Assembly (NCBI RefSeq): GCF_035189165.1
Contig: NZ_CP045246.1
Span: 1,178,001 to 1,242,000 of the forward strand
Reading direction: 5' to 3'
Length of the DNA stretch: 64,000 nt
Source of the DNA: Arthrobacter sp. JZ12
Lineage (GTDB): Bacteria; Actinomycetota; Actinomycetes; Actinomycetales; Micrococcaceae
Within the stretch, counting starts at the first letter, position 1; every line of letters begins with the position of its first letter. The notes below the pieces were generated by a model. It had not been told where the DNA came from. It saw nothing but the letters and a program-made list of their open reading frames with translations, and ran no database searches. This document shows, piece by piece, positions 27,049-36,001 of this stretch. A program made the translations under genes and the position numbers.

Positions 27049-27831
27049 GTGATAGACAAGGTCGTCGCCTCTGCAGCCGAGGCCGTGGCGGACATTCCGG
27101 ACGGCGCTTCGCTCGCCGTCGGCGGTTTTGGACTGTGCGGCATCCCGGTTGCGCTGATCGATGCGCTTCACGAGCAGGGCACCACGGATCTCGAGACCAT
27201 CAGCAACAACTGCGGGGTGGACGGCTGGGGGCTCGGAAGGCTCCTGGACGACCACCGGATCCGGCGCACGATCAGTTCCTATGTGGGCGAGAACAAGGAG
27301 TTCGCCCGCCAGTACCTGGCCGGCGAGCTCGAGGTTGTGCTCACACCGCAGGGAACGCTGGCCGAGAAGCTGCGTGCCGGCGGGGCGGGCATTCCCGCCT
27401 TCTACACGACTGCCGGCGTCGGGACGCAGGTGAGCGAGGGCGGGCTGCCGCAGAAGTACGACGACGCCGGCAACGTCGCCATCGCGTCCGCCGCCAAGGA
27501 AGTACGGGAGTTCAATGGCCAGGACTACGTCCTTGAGGAGTCCGTTTCCCCGGACTTCGCGCTGGTGCACGCGTGGAAGGGCGACCGCCACGGGAATCTC
27601 GTCTTCCACGCCACTGCCATGAACTTCAACCCCCTGTGTGCGCAGGCAGGCAGGATCACCATCGCCGAGGTGGAGGAACTGGTCGAACCGGGCGAGCTGG
27701 ACCCGGAGCACATCCACACGCCGGGCATCTTCGTGCAGCGGGTGGTGCATACACCGAACACAGAGAAGCGGATTGAGAAACGCACGGTCTCTCTTACCGC
27801 CGAACCGTCCAGCCAGGGGAAGGAGCTCTAG
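27049..27831 (+). CDS. scoA: 3-oxoacid CoA-transferase subunit A
   Basis: 260 residues, GTG start with AAAGGAGA upstream. Family I CoA-transferase alpha: [105 protein letters not shown]. It forms a heterotetramer with the next gene product and moves CoA from succinyl-CoA to acetoacetate; in this locus acetoacetate is the leucine end product. Related enzymes of M. tuberculosis lie in the same gene set. The 48-base gap before it contains its own ribosome site. Confidence 0.93.
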   Translation: MIDKVVASAAEAVADIPDGASLAVGGFGLCGIPVALIDALHEQGTTDLETISNNCGVDGWGLGRLLDDHRIRRTISSYVGENKEFARQYLAGELEVVLTPQGTLAEKLRAGGAGIPAFYTTAGVGTQVSEGGLPQKYDDAGNVAIASAAKEVREFNGQDYVLEESVSPDFALVHAWKGDRHGNLVFHATAMNFNPLCAQAGRITIAEVEELVEPGELDPEHIHTPGIFVQRVVHTPNTEKRIEKRTVSLTAEPSSQGKEL

Positions 27832-27833
27832 TC

Positions 27834-28490
27834 ATGGCGCTGACACGTAACGAACTGGCCGCGCGGGTGGCCCAGGAACTGGAGAACGGGCAGTACGTCA
27901 ATCTCGGAATCGGGATGCCCACGCTCATTCCCAACTACATCCCCGACGGCGTCGAAGTGGTGCTGCACTCGGAGAACGGGATTCTCGGCGTCGGGCCCTA
28001 TCCCACCGAGGAACGGCTGGACCCCGACCTGATCAACGCAGGCAAGGAGACCGTCACCGTCAACAAGGGAGCGGCGTTTTTCGACTCCGCGTCCTCCTTC
28101 GGCATGGTCCGTGGCGGCCACGTCGACCTGGCCGTGCTGGGTGCAATGGAGGTCGCGGCGAACGGGGATCTGGCCAACTGGATGATTCCCGGCAAGATGG
28201 TCAAGGGCATGGGCGGTGCGATGGACCTTGTATTCGGCGCCAAGCGGCTGATCGTCATGATGGAGCACATGGACCGTAATTCAAACCCGAAGATCGTTAA
28301 GGAGTGTTCGCTCCCGCTCACCGGCAAGGGCTGTGTCGACCGCATCATCACCGACCTCGCTGTCATCGATGTGGACCACGAACGCAACGGCGGCACCCTG
28401 GTTCTGCGCGAGACCGCGCCGGGCGTGACCGTGGAAGAGGTCATCGCAGCGACTGGAGCACCGCTTGAGGTGGAGCTCGATGAAAGCTGA
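27834..28490 (+). CDS. scoB: 3-oxoacid CoA-transferase subunit B
   Basis: 218 residues, 2 bases after scoA. Beta subunit signatures: [36 protein letters not shown], where the SENG Glu is the catalytic nucleophile that forms the glutamyl-CoA thioester, [51 protein letters not shown] and [42 protein letters not shown]. Together with scoA it returns acetoacetyl-CoA for thiolysis. Its end overlaps the MaoC gene start at 28480. Confidence 0.95.
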   Translation: MALTRNELAARVAQELENGQYVNLGIGMPTLIPNYIPDGVEVVLHSENGILGVGPYPTEERLDPDLINAGKETVTVNKGAAFFDSASSFGMVRGGHVDLAVLGAMEVAANGDLANWMIPGKMVKGMGGAMDLVFGAKRLIVMMEHMDRNSNPKIVKECSLPLTGKGCVDRIITDLAVIDVDHERNGGTLVLRETAPGVTVEEVIAATGAPLEVELDES

Positions 28491-28995
28491 CGGGCAGGTG
28501 CCGCGGACCGTGGTGCAGCGCGGGCTGTACTACGACGAACTGGATGTCGGAGTGGTGTACTCGCACCGTCCCGGGCGGACGATCACCGAAGCGGACAACG
28601 TGCTGTTCACCACGATGACCATGAACACCCAGGCGCTGCACCTGGATGCGGCCTGGAGCGGCGCGCAGCCCTTCGGGCAGCGGCTGGTGAACTCCATGCT
28701 CACCCTTGCCACCGTCGTCGGGCAGTCCGTTAGCCAGCTCACGCAGGGAACGATTGTTGCGCAGCTTGGGCTGACCGATGTGTCCTTCCCCAAACCGGTG
28801 TTCCACGGTGACACGCTCTACACGGACACCGAGATCACCGGCAAGCGGCTGTCCGAGTCCCGTCCCGGGCAGGGCCTGGTCACCATGAAGCACACCGGGC
28901 GCAACCAGGACGGTGACGTCGTGGCACTGGTCAGCCGGACCGTGCTGATGTGGACCAAACAGGCACACGGAGAGGGCAAGGGCGTCCATGACTGA
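28480..28995 (+). CDS. MaoC-like (hotdog) enoyl-CoA hydratase, probable 3-methylglutaconyl-CoA/itaconyl-CoA hydratase
   Basis: 171 residues from ATG 28480 (GAGGTGGAG upstream); overlaps scoB by 11 bases and citE by 8. Hotdog fold with [35 protein letters not shown] (the hydratase-2 like Asp/His region), [58 protein letters not shown]. It matches the Rv2499c-type protein next to citE in M. tuberculosis, for which hydration in leucine and itaconate breakdown is known. Here it replaces the crotonase-type hydratase of other leucine operons. The exact substrate is inferred from context. Confidence 0.85.
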   Translation: MKADGQVPRTVVQRGLYYDELDVGVVYSHRPGRTITEADNVLFTTMTMNTQALHLDAAWSGAQPFGQRLVNSMLTLATVVGQSVSQLTQGTIVAQLGLTDVSFPKPVFHGDTLYTDTEITGKRLSESRPGQGLVTMKHTGRNQDGDVVALVSRTVLMWTKQAHGEGKGVHD

Positions 28996-29803
28996 CTTCG
29001 CCATGGGGCCGGCTCTGCTCTTCTGCCCCGCGGACCGGCCTGAACGCTACGCGAAAGCCGCAGACCGGTCCGACGCCGTCATCCTGGACCTTGAGGACGC
29101 AGTGGCGCCCGAGAACAAGGCAGCGGCAAGGGAGGCGTTGATCGCCAACCCGCTTGATCCGGCGAGGACGATCGTTCGCGTCAACCCGGCGCAGACGCAT
29201 GATTTCGCTCAAGACCTCCAGGCGCTGCACGAGACGAACTACCGCACCATCATGCTGGCGAAGGCTGAGGGCGGCGAGGACCTGTGGGCGATCAGCGGAT
29301 TCCGGGTGATTGCGCTGTGTGAGACGGCGCGCGGTGTGCTGAAGGCGAGTGAGCTTGCGGGGGAGCCCAACGTCGTCGCGCTCATGTGGGGTGCTGAGGA
29401 CCTGGTGGCCTCGCTTGGGGGGACGGCCAGCAGGAAGGACGACGGCGGCTACCGCGACATCGCGCGGCATGCCCGCTCAACGGTGCTGCTGGCTGCGGCT
29501 GCCGCCGGCAAGCAGGCCGTTGATGCCGTCTACGTCAATATCCCGGACCTTGACGGGCTGGCGGACGAGGCCCGTGACGCCGTTGCATCCGGTTTCAGCA
29601 TGAAGGCCTGTATCCATCCCAGCCAGGTGGAGGCGATTCGTGCGGCGTACCGGCCCTCGGCTGAGGAGGAGCAGTTTGCCCGCGATCTGCTTGCCGAAGC
29701 CCAGCACCACGGGGGCGTGTTCACGTTCCGGGGCAAGATGGTGGATGGCCCGATCCTGAGGCACGCCGAGCAGACCCTGCGCCGGGCGGCGCACCAGCGC
29801 TGA
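28988..29803 (+). CDS. citE: CitE-like lyase, probable 3-hydroxy-3-methylglutaryl-CoA / citramalyl-CoA lyase
   Basis: 271 residues. HpcH/HpaI TIM-barrel: ALLFCPADRPERYAKAADRSDAVILDLEDAVAPENKAAAREAL (substrate Arg and metal-binding Glu/Asp LEDAV), RVNPAQTHDFAQDL, MLAKAEGGEDLW, RVIALCETARGVL (metal Glu), LMWGAEDLVASLGG, GFSMKACIHPSQV. No citrate-lyase alpha or gamma genes are near, so this is the stand-alone CitE type. Its M. tuberculosis counterpart (Rv2498c) is a lyase acting on HMG-CoA and citramalyl-CoA. It gives acetoacetate plus acetyl-CoA in leucine degradation. Last gene of the seven-gene operon; no clear terminator follows. Confidence 0.88.
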   Translation: MTDFAMGPALLFCPADRPERYAKAADRSDAVILDLEDAVAPENKAAAREALIANPLDPARTIVRVNPAQTHDFAQDLQALHETNYRTIMLAKAEGGEDLWAISGFRVIALCETARGVLKASELAGEPNVVALMWGAEDLVASLGGTASRKDDGGYRDIARHARSTVLLAAAAAGKQAVDAVYVNIPDLDGLADEARDAVASGFSMKACIHPSQVEAIRAAYRPSAEEEQFARDLLAEAQHHGGVFTFRGKMVDGPILRHAEQTLRRAAHQR

Positions 29804-30057
29804 GGACGTTGTGCTGAGAGGGTGCGCTACTTCGTCTACGCCGCATCGCGTAGCATTTGGACACGCTTGCAGCATCGAATGGCGAGATCGCGAACAGTCC
29901 GAACTGATTCGCACCAGCCATGACCACAATGTGGCACGAGGAGATAGCAGGGCAGCTTTCTCGCGCAGGCTTCGTTTCGCGGTAGCCGCGATATCCACCA
30001 CACCCTGACCGAGTTAAAGGCTTTGGTGACCGTTGGGGAATACTACAGAATGCGGTC
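29804..30057. other. Intergenic region without a supported gene
   Basis: 254 bases between citE and the cupin frame. I see only a small hairpin CGCGG-TAG-CCGCG near 29978 and an AT-richer stretch just before 30058 (AATACT about 15 bases upstream of the ATG) that could be a -10 element. No terminator of the usual long GC-rich type is visible after citE. Confidence 0.4.
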
Positions 30058-30460
30058 ATGGACATCACCGATAACGGATTGAAGCCCAACGCGTTCTCCA
30101 TCGACACGGCGACGAGGGGAAACGCCGACTACCGCCGCGTCATTTGGACAGGCGAGCACCTGCAGGTAGCGCTCATGTCGCTTGAGCCTGGTGATGTGAT
30201 CGGCCTTGAGGTACATCACGGCATCGACCAGTACCTGCGAATAGGTGCAGGGAAGGCCCGTGTGAAGATGGGGCCTGCGAAAGACGACCTCTCGCTCCAG
30301 CGGGACGCCGAGGGCGGCTGGAGCATTCAGGTGCCTGCCGGCATGTGGCGCGAAGTCGAGAATATCGGAGAAGAACCACTCCGCCTGTACACCGTCTGCG
30401 CGCCCGTGAACCCCGCGCAGGAAACTGCGCAGGGGACACCTGAGGCTGAGGCTGAGGACC
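30058..30460 (+). repeat. Cupin domain copy A (duplicated with 31228-31630)
   Basis: The first cupin domain is closely similar, at protein and DNA level, to copy B at 31228-31630; both begin with M-x-ITD and run to LYTV-x-AP. Shared stretches include AACGCCGACTACCGCCG and GCTCATGTCG. Copy A has Arg where related cupins have the His of the PAGxWH motif. Tandem duplication around the DUF6994-like segment is the simplest reading. Confidence 0.85.
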
Positions 30461-31227
30461 AGGGCAGCGACGAGCCGACGTCGTGGGTCGCGGAAGTCAA
30501 GGATAAGAGCAAAGACGCCGGAATGACCGCATTCATTGACACATCCTTCAACTTCCGCTCAGACAGTCCGCCTAGCAAGGACCCTGACAAATGCAAGGAC
30601 CCTGACAGATACAGTCCGACGCTTCGCCGGTACCACCAGGTGCTGTGAAGCAAGGAGTTACCCACCGGAGGACGCTTTGACCTTGCGCCGGAGCCCCGCA
30701 GGTACCTCGTGCACCGATCCTCCCGGGGTGTCTTCGTCCTCGCCAGTGATGCCTTCACCACCAGGCTGCACAAGCAAGCGCGGCGTGTCATACGTGAGAT
30801 CCCCGATGATGAGCTGCCGGAGTGGCCCGGCTACACAGTTGGCAGCACCATCGTGTTCCCCGGCAACACGATCGGCGGAAAGCAGACGATCAATGGTGCA
30901 CGCGGATTCCGCGCCAATGTCGCCGATCGCCCCGACCTGACCTTGGAGTGCATCCGCCGCCACTACCTCGGTGAGCAGCCAAACCCGCTGGCTGACGTCT
31001 TGTCGAGGTATGCGAATTTCTTCGAACTGTTTGGGGACTTCCGGGGGTACGTCGAATTTTTCCTGCTGCAGGATCTCGTGGAGGATGACGGCCAGACCAT
31101 TCGGTTTTTCCACCCGTTCGCAGACTTCAAAACGCCAGCAGTACCGAAGAACAAGGACGAATACCTCCGGTACCTACAGAACAGCAACGATTTCATCCGT
31201 GCACGGAACCGCAGGATCGACGCCTAT

Positions 31228-31630
31228 ATGGCTATCACCGATCACGGACCGACGCCGAAGGCGTTCAACTTGCAGAGGGCTACGGAGGAGAACGCCGACT
31301 ACCGCCGGGTTGTCTGGACGGGCAAACATTTGCAGGTGACGCTCATGTCGATCGAGCCCGGCGGTTCGATTGATCTTGAGGTGCATCGCGGCACTGACCG
31401 GTTCCTGGGTATCGAGGCAGGGAAGGCTTGCGTGAAGATGGGGCCCGCGAAGGAGGACCTCTCATTCCAGCAGGACGTTGAGGGTGGTTGGAGCATTCTG
31501 GTACCCGCGGGAACGTGGCATAGCGTCGAGAACCGCGGCGACGAACCACTCCGTCTGTACACCGTCTACGCTCCGAAGCTCCACGCGCAGGGCATCGTGC
31601 AGGAGACACCGAAGGACGCCGACATCGACG
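31228..31630 (+). repeat. Cupin domain copy B (duplicated with 30058-30460)
   Basis: Second cupin copy, with its own ATG at 31228 fused directly after the DUF6994-like segment. It keeps PAGTWHSVEN (His retained) but has LEVHRGTDRFLGIEAG, where the usual DQFLRI is changed to DRFLGI. It may be translated independently, though no strong ribosome site is seen. Confidence 0.85.
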
Positions 31631-31775
31631 AGCAGTAGGGTCGCGACGAGCCGCCGTCTCGGTCGAGAAGTTGACGGCAAGGGCGAATAGTCTGTCCAGT
31701 AGTGACCGTCGCGGGACTTGGAGTTCCCCAGCTCCTCATGCAGCACTTATGAATGAGCGCGCTTTTAGCCCATCG

Positions 31776-33245
31776 CTAGAAAGGCGGCGGCTCGGGTTGC
31801 TGGGGATGCGTCGTGGATTCGATACCCGATGGTCGGTTGATTTTCTGCAGGACCGCAGCGGTGAGGGAAATGTCGGACGGTGTTGGCTCCGGAGGTGAAC
31901 TGTAGGTTTGCCCACCCGGTGACGTCCAGCTCAGCCCGCCGGATGGGTTGGGATCGGGCGTCCACCCCGACTGGTGCTTCAGCATGTGGTGTCGTTTGCA
32001 CAGGGGGTAAAGATTGTCCTCGCAAGTGCGACCATCCTCGGACCAAGCAATCACATGATCGATCTCGCACCGGCTGGCCGGTCGGTTGCAGCCGTAGAAG
32101 CTGCAGGTCTTGTCCCTGACCTTTACCCAGGTACGGAGGTCTTCGCTTGGCCGGTACCGCGTCCGATCCAGTCTCAGCACCGCCCCTGAGTAGGGATGCG
32201 TCAATAGACGCATGAACGATGGAGCGTTCGCAGCGAGTTCCCGCGCAACGTCCGCAGGAATCGGGCCGTACCCCTCCAGCTCGGCGGGTTCGTCCGTAAG
32301 TCCCATCAAAGAGAACACAGGAACGGTCACCAGCACCTTGGCAGTAGAACCGGAAGCGCCACCGGAGGGACTGCCAAGGAGAGTATCAGCGAAGACGTCT
32401 GCACGAAGCTGCGCGAGTGTGCGCGATTCGTCACCGCCTCGTAGGTTTCGGGCAGCAGCATCAACCGAAGTGAAAATCGCCACCGCCTGCTCGGCAGGCA
32501 AGTACCCGCTCAGCCACGCCATGCCGTCCTGAGCAGGTTCCAACACCACGCGCCGGTCGGAAAAGGCCTGAGCGCGCCGGGCGCTGAGAGTGTCCGGGTG
32601 GAGTTTTTCCCTCAGCCGGCGACAGCGTGCAGCGAGTTTGGGGCGATTCAGCTGGGGCGCCGACTCCAGAATTTCCCTTTCGAAGGCGGGAAGCGCCTCC
32701 TCCGGAAGCGTGCGGGCTTGCTCAACGATGACGGACGTTCGGCCGGCGCAGATACGCCCGTCCTCTAGCGCTGTTAGCGTCTTTTGCAGATGTCCGGTCA
32801 GGCTCAAGGACTCGCTGACCAACCGGGTGGCGGCCCCCTCCGACAGCTTCAGCAGCGCCGCGGTCTCCGTTGCTGCTTCAGTGAACCGGAGGGAGTCACC
32901 TTCTCCGGACCAGGAGTGGTTGGCCGCGTTGCCGAGACCGTAGACCTCCGCCACCAGCCGCGTACGCTGAGCCGCTGCCCATGCGGCCAGCCGTTCCGCT
33001 GCACGAAGCAGGTTCAGGGTGTCGGGCAAGCGCCGACTAGACCGCGACTCTTGGCTACGCGCACCCTGCAACCTGCTCACGAGGCTGTAGACGGATGCGT
33101 GCTCCACAGCGGAACGCATCCGTTGCTCTGCCGGGTCCTCAAGCTCATCCTCGTCCGATATGAGGTGCTCAAGCGGAACGTCGGGCCACTGCAGTGCCGC
33201 CTCGGCATAGGCGTCCTCCAGGATCCTTTCGGTTCCGCTTTCCAT
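31776..33245 (-). CDS. DUF222 / HNH endonuclease domain protein (13E12-type)
   Basis: 489 residues from ATG 33245, the first good start that leaves room for the divergent dxr promoter; the frame itself is open further upstream. Helical DUF222 region about 50-330 (RLAAWAAAQRTRLVAEVYGLG, SEGAATRLVSESLSLTGHLQKTLTALEDGRICAGR, PEEALPAFEREILESAPQLNRPKLAARCRRLREKLHPD, LSARRAQAFSDRRVVLEPAQDGMAWLSGYLPAEQAVAIFTSVDAAAR). C-terminal HNH: DKTCSFYGCNRPASRCEIDHVIAWSEDGRTCEDNLYPLCKRHHMLKH, with Cys pairs for zinc, His of DH and His-His. These proteins are very abundant in Micrococcaceae genomes; function is unknown and nuclease activity is only predicted. Confidence 0.9.
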   Translation of the reverse strand: MESGTERILEDAYAEAALQWPDVPLEHLISDEDELEDPAEQRMRSAVEHASVYSLVSRLQGARSQESRSSRRLPDTLNLLRAAERLAAWAAAQRTRLVAEVYGLGNAANHSWSGEGDSLRFTEAATETAALLKLSEGAATRLVSESLSLTGHLQKTLTALEDGRICAGRTSVIVEQARTLPEEALPAFEREILESAPQLNRPKLAARCRRLREKLHPDTLSARRAQAFSDRRVVLEPAQDGMAWLSGYLPAEQAVAIFTSVDAAARNLRGGDESRTLAQLRADVFADTLLGSPSGGASGSTAKVLVTVPVFSLMGLTDEPAELEGYGPIPADVARELAANAPSFMRLLTHPYSGAVLRLDRTRYRPSEDLRTWVKVRDKTCSFYGCNRPASRCEIDHVIAWSEDGRTCEDNLYPLCKRHHMLKHQSGWTPDPNPSGGLSWTSPGGQTYSSPPEPTPSDISLTAAVLQKINRPSGIESTTHPQQPEPPPF

Positions 33246-33344
33246 ACAACCGAGTTCATCATCCGGCTCTGACAAAACTGACGCTGCCCGGTCGGCCAGC
33301 AGATGCAGGGGGAAATGGGGGAGCGGTGCGGAATACTGGAAGAC

Positions 33345-34550
33345 ATGGCAACCGTCGAAAACCAGGGCACACCGCGCCGCGTCATCATCCTCGGGTCCAC
33401 CGGATCCATCGGTACCCAGGCCCTCGATGTGATTGCAGCGAATCCGCACCTCTTCACGGTTGCCGGCCTCTCAGCCGGCGGATCAAACATCGCACTGCTC
33501 GCATCGCAGGCCGTGACAACCGAAGCCCCACTCGTCGCGGCTGCTTCCGGCTCCGGGCAGGAGTTGAAAGACGCCATTGACGACGCCGCGCGGCAGGCCG
33601 GCAAGCAGGGCTACCGCCCCGAACTTCTCGTTGGACCGGACGCGTCAAGCGAGCTGGCAGCGTCGCCGAACGCCGACGTCGTCCTCAATGCCATCACCGG
33701 TTCCATTGGACTGGCACCCACCCTCGCCGCGCTGAAGCAGGGCCATCTGTTGGCTCTGGCCAACAAGGAATCTCTGGTGGTCGGCGGGCAGTTGGTGCAC
33801 GACGCCGCCCGCCCCGGTCAGATCGTGCCCGTGGACTCAGAACACTCCGCCCTGGCCCAGGCGCTCCGCTCCGGAACGCCCGAGGAAGTGCAGCGGTTGG
33901 TCCTCACCGCGTCGGGCGGGCCGTTCCGGGGCCGCACCCGCGCCCAGATGGCCTCGGTAACCCCCAAGGAGGCGCTCGCCCACCCGACGTGGGACATGGG
34001 CCTGATGGTGACCACCAATTCGGCCACCATGGTGAACAAGGCGCTGGAGGTAGTCGAGGCGCACCTGCTGTTCGATGTCCCGCTGGACCGCATCGACGTC
34101 GTCGTCCATCCACAGTCGGTGGTGCACTCAATGGTGGAGTTCATCGACGGCTCCACCATTGCCCAAGCCTCCCCACCGGACATGCGCCTGCCGATCGCGC
34201 TCGGCATCGGATGGCCGCACCGCATCGCCGGTGCCGCAACGGGATGCGACTGGACCAAGGCCACCTCCTGGACCTTCGAACCGCTCGACGAGGACGCGTT
34301 TCCCGCCGTCGCCCTCGCCAAGGAAGCTGCAGCCCAGCGTGGTACCGCCATGGCCGTCTACAACGCAGCGAACGAAGAAGCGGTGGCAGCCTTCCATGCG
34401 GGCCGGATCGGGTTCACAGACATTGTCGACACAGTGCGCGCTGTACTCGACGAACACTCTCCCGAGACCGTCCTGACGCTTGAGACAGTGCTCGACGCCG
34501 AGGGGTGGGCACGCCGCACTGCCCGGGCTCGTTGTGGCTTCAGGGACTGA
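33345..34550 (+). CDS. dxr: 1-deoxy-D-xylulose 5-phosphate reductoisomerase
   Basis: 401 residues from ATG 33345 ([35 protein letters not shown] upstream). NADPH fold [20 protein letters not shown]; metal/substrate motif [64 protein letters not shown]. It makes MEP from DXP, the committed step of the non-mevalonate isoprenoid route; ispG lies 2.9 kb downstream. The last residues after EGWARRTAR are unusual (ARCGFRD); a one-base change near 34525-34527 would give [12 protein letters not shown] ending at 34566, closer to relatives. This may be an indel but does not affect the core. Confidence 0.96.
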   Translation: MATVENQGTPRRVIILGSTGSIGTQALDVIAANPHLFTVAGLSAGGSNIALLASQAVTTEAPLVAAASGSGQELKDAIDDAARQAGKQGYRPELLVGPDASSELAASPNADVVLNAITGSIGLAPTLAALKQGHLLALANKESLVVGGQLVHDAARPGQIVPVDSEHSALAQALRSGTPEEVQRLVLTASGGPFRGRTRAQMASVTPKEALAHPTWDMGLMVTTNSATMVNKALEVVEAHLLFDVPLDRIDVVVHPQSVVHSMVEFIDGSTIAQASPPDMRLPIALGIGWPHRIAGAATGCDWTKATSWTFEPLDEDAFPAVALAKEAAAQRGTAMAVYNAANEEAVAAFHAGRIGFTDIVDTVRAVLDEHSPETVLTLETVLDAEGWARRTARARCGFRD

Positions 34551-34587
34551 TAGACCAGGTGACTGACACCATGAGAAGGAACTGACG

Positions 34588-35937
34588 TTGTCCATTCTGC
34601 TGTTCATTGCCGGCGTGATTTTCGTCGCGGTCGGTATAGCCGCCTCAATCGCACTGCACGAGGTGGGTCACCTGGTCCCTGCAAAGCTCTTCAGGGTCCG
34701 GGTCACCCAATACATGATCGGCTTCGGTCCCACCCTCTTCTCCCGCAGGAAGGGCGAGACCGAGTACGGGGTGAAGGCCCTTCCGCTGGGCGGTTACGTC
34801 TCCATGGTCGGGATGTTCCCGCCGGCCAAAAGCGTCGACGGCGACAGCACGGTCAGGCAGTCCAGCACCGGCATGTTCCAGCAGTTGGCTGCCGACGCCC
34901 GCCGCGCCGCAGCCGAGCAGCTCCAGCCGGGGGACGAGAACCGCGTGTTCTACCGGCTCCCCATCTGGAAGCGCATCGTCATCATGCTCGGCGGGCCGCT
35001 GATGAACCTGCTCATCGGCGTGATCATGTTCGCCATCCTCATCATGGGCTTCGGTTCTGCCCAGCCCACCACCACCGTGTCCGAGGTCTACCGCTGCGTG
35101 GTCCCGGCCGACCAGCAGCAGGCAACCGGGCAGACTGATTGCGCTCCGGGTGACCCTGCCGCACCCGCGTTCGAAGCCGGGCTGGAACCCGGAGATCGGA
35201 TCGTTGCCTTCGACGGCCGTGAGGTGACCGATTGGGCTGAGCTGTCCTCCTGGATCCGGGACGCAGCCGGCCGGGAAGTCCCAATCAGCTACGTGCGCGA
35301 CGGCCAGACGATCGAAGCCACCATCGAACCGCTCCTGACCGAGCGTCCGGTACCGGACGCGGACGGGCAGGCCACCCTGAACGACGACGGCACTGCCGTC
35401 ATGCAGGAGGTCGGCTTCATCGGGGTGGGCGCCACGCAGGAACTCGTACCGGAGCCGGCCACGGAAGTTTTGCCCGCGGTGGGGGAGAGCATTGTCCGGG
35501 TCGCCGGCGTCGTGCTCAATCTTCCCCAACGGGTTGCGCAGGTGGCAGAAGCCGCTTTCTCCGACGCGCCGCGCGACCCTGAAGGCCCGATCAGCGTGGT
35601 AGGTGTAGGCCGGATCGCCGGCGAGGTCTCTGCGATGGAGGAAATCCCCCTTGACGCACGGGTGGCCACCCTCGTAGGACTGCTGGGTAGCGTGAACCTT
35701 GCCCTGTTCGTGTTCAACCTCATTCCGCTTCTCCCGCTCGACGGCGGCCACGTTGCCGGTGCGCTGTGGGAGGGGCTGCGCCGCGGGGTGGCAAAGGTTT
35801 TCCGGAAGCCTGACCCTGGGCCGTTCGATATGGCCAAGCTTCTCCCGGTGACCTACGTTGTAGCCGTGCTCCTGATGGGCATGGGAGCGCTGCTTATCTA
35901 CGCAGATATTGTGAAGCCGGTAGACCTCTTTGGTTAG
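34588..35937 (+). CDS. rseP: Site-2 intramembrane metalloprotease RseP/Rip1-like
   Basis: 449 residues from TTG 34588 with AAGGA upstream. First helix SILLFIAGVIFVAVGIAASIALHEVGHLVPAKLF carries HEVGH (His24, Glu25, His28). Then FGPTLFSRRKGETEYGVKALPLGGYVSMVGM, a second helix (MLGGPLMNLLIGVIMFAILIMGFG), one PDZ domain (about 190-250, AFEAGLEPGDRIVAFDGREVTDWAEL) and the last helix pair with FNLIPLLPLDGGHVAGALWE, where the Asp is the third zinc ligand. It cleaves membrane anti-sigma factors or similar substrates. Position between dxr and ispG is the actinobacterial norm. Confidence 0.95.
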   Translation: MSILLFIAGVIFVAVGIAASIALHEVGHLVPAKLFRVRVTQYMIGFGPTLFSRRKGETEYGVKALPLGGYVSMVGMFPPAKSVDGDSTVRQSSTGMFQQLAADARRAAAEQLQPGDENRVFYRLPIWKRIVIMLGGPLMNLLIGVIMFAILIMGFGSAQPTTTVSEVYRCVVPADQQQATGQTDCAPGDPAAPAFEAGLEPGDRIVAFDGREVTDWAELSSWIRDAAGREVPISYVRDGQTIEATIEPLLTERPVPDADGQATLNDDGTAVMQEVGFIGVGATQELVPEPATEVLPAVGESIVRVAGVVLNLPQRVAQVAEAAFSDAPRDPEGPISVVGVGRIAGEVSAMEEIPLDARVATLVGLLGSVNLALFVFNLIPLLPLDGGHVAGALWEGLRRGVAKVFRKPDPGPFDMAKLLPVTYVVAVLLMGMGALLIYADIVKPVDLFG

Positions 35938-35998
35938 GTTGAATTCGCCGATTCACCCTATTTCGGTTGAATTGACTCTTTCAACCACATATGGTTGA
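35937..35998. promoter_or_regulatory. GGTTGA repeat array, probable operator of the SatD-like gene
   Basis: GGTTGA occurs at 35937, 35965 and 35993, exactly 28 bases apart, with an inverted copy TCAACC at 35981. TCAACCA-CATA-TGGTTGA (35981-35998) is a perfect 7-bp-arm palindrome ending 3 bases before the next ATG, and GGTTGAA-N8-TTCAACC (35965-35986) is a second one sharing the middle element. The first copy overlaps the rseP stop codon. This suggests cooperative binding by a regulator, perhaps the HTH protein encoded next. Confidence 0.6.
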
Positions 35999-36001
35999 CG
36001 A

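Larger units (their letters stand above)
30058..31638 (+). pseudogene. Cupin / DUF6994-like / cupin fused frame, interrupted by in-frame TGA at 30646-30648
   Basis: From ATG 30058 a cupin domain (residues 1-120, LEVHHGIDQYLRIGAGKARV ... PAGMWREVEN ... LRLYTVCAP) leads through an acidic linker into TAFIDTSFNFRSDSPPSKDPD and SPTLRRYHQVL, then TGA. The same frame continues without other stops: SKELPTGGRFDLAPEPRRYLVHRSSRG and about 170 more residues that look like DUF6994 (family name from memory), then a second cupin copy (MAITDHG from 31228) to the stop at 31638. The usual motif is YHxxLWSKxLPxG, so TGA replaces a Trp codon. Full product would be 526 residues. As it stands: a 196-residue cupin protein plus a fragment from GTG 30709 (309 residues), or a separate second cupin from ATG 31228. 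Real pseudogene, sequencing error and readthrough are all open. Confidence 0.7.

Noticed and set aside
26083-27750. 555-codon minus-strand frame opposite the acyl-CoA dehydrogenase and scoA
   Set aside because: Antisense shadow; the plus-strand genes have full family motifs.
30646-30680. UGA as a selenocysteine codon
   Set aside because: The position expects Trp, and no convincing bacterial SECIS stem-loop with the right loop follows directly.
31776-33245. Homing endonuclease or group I intron
   Set aside because: The HNH is joined to a DUF222 region in a free-standing gene; no split host gene and no intron structure are visible.
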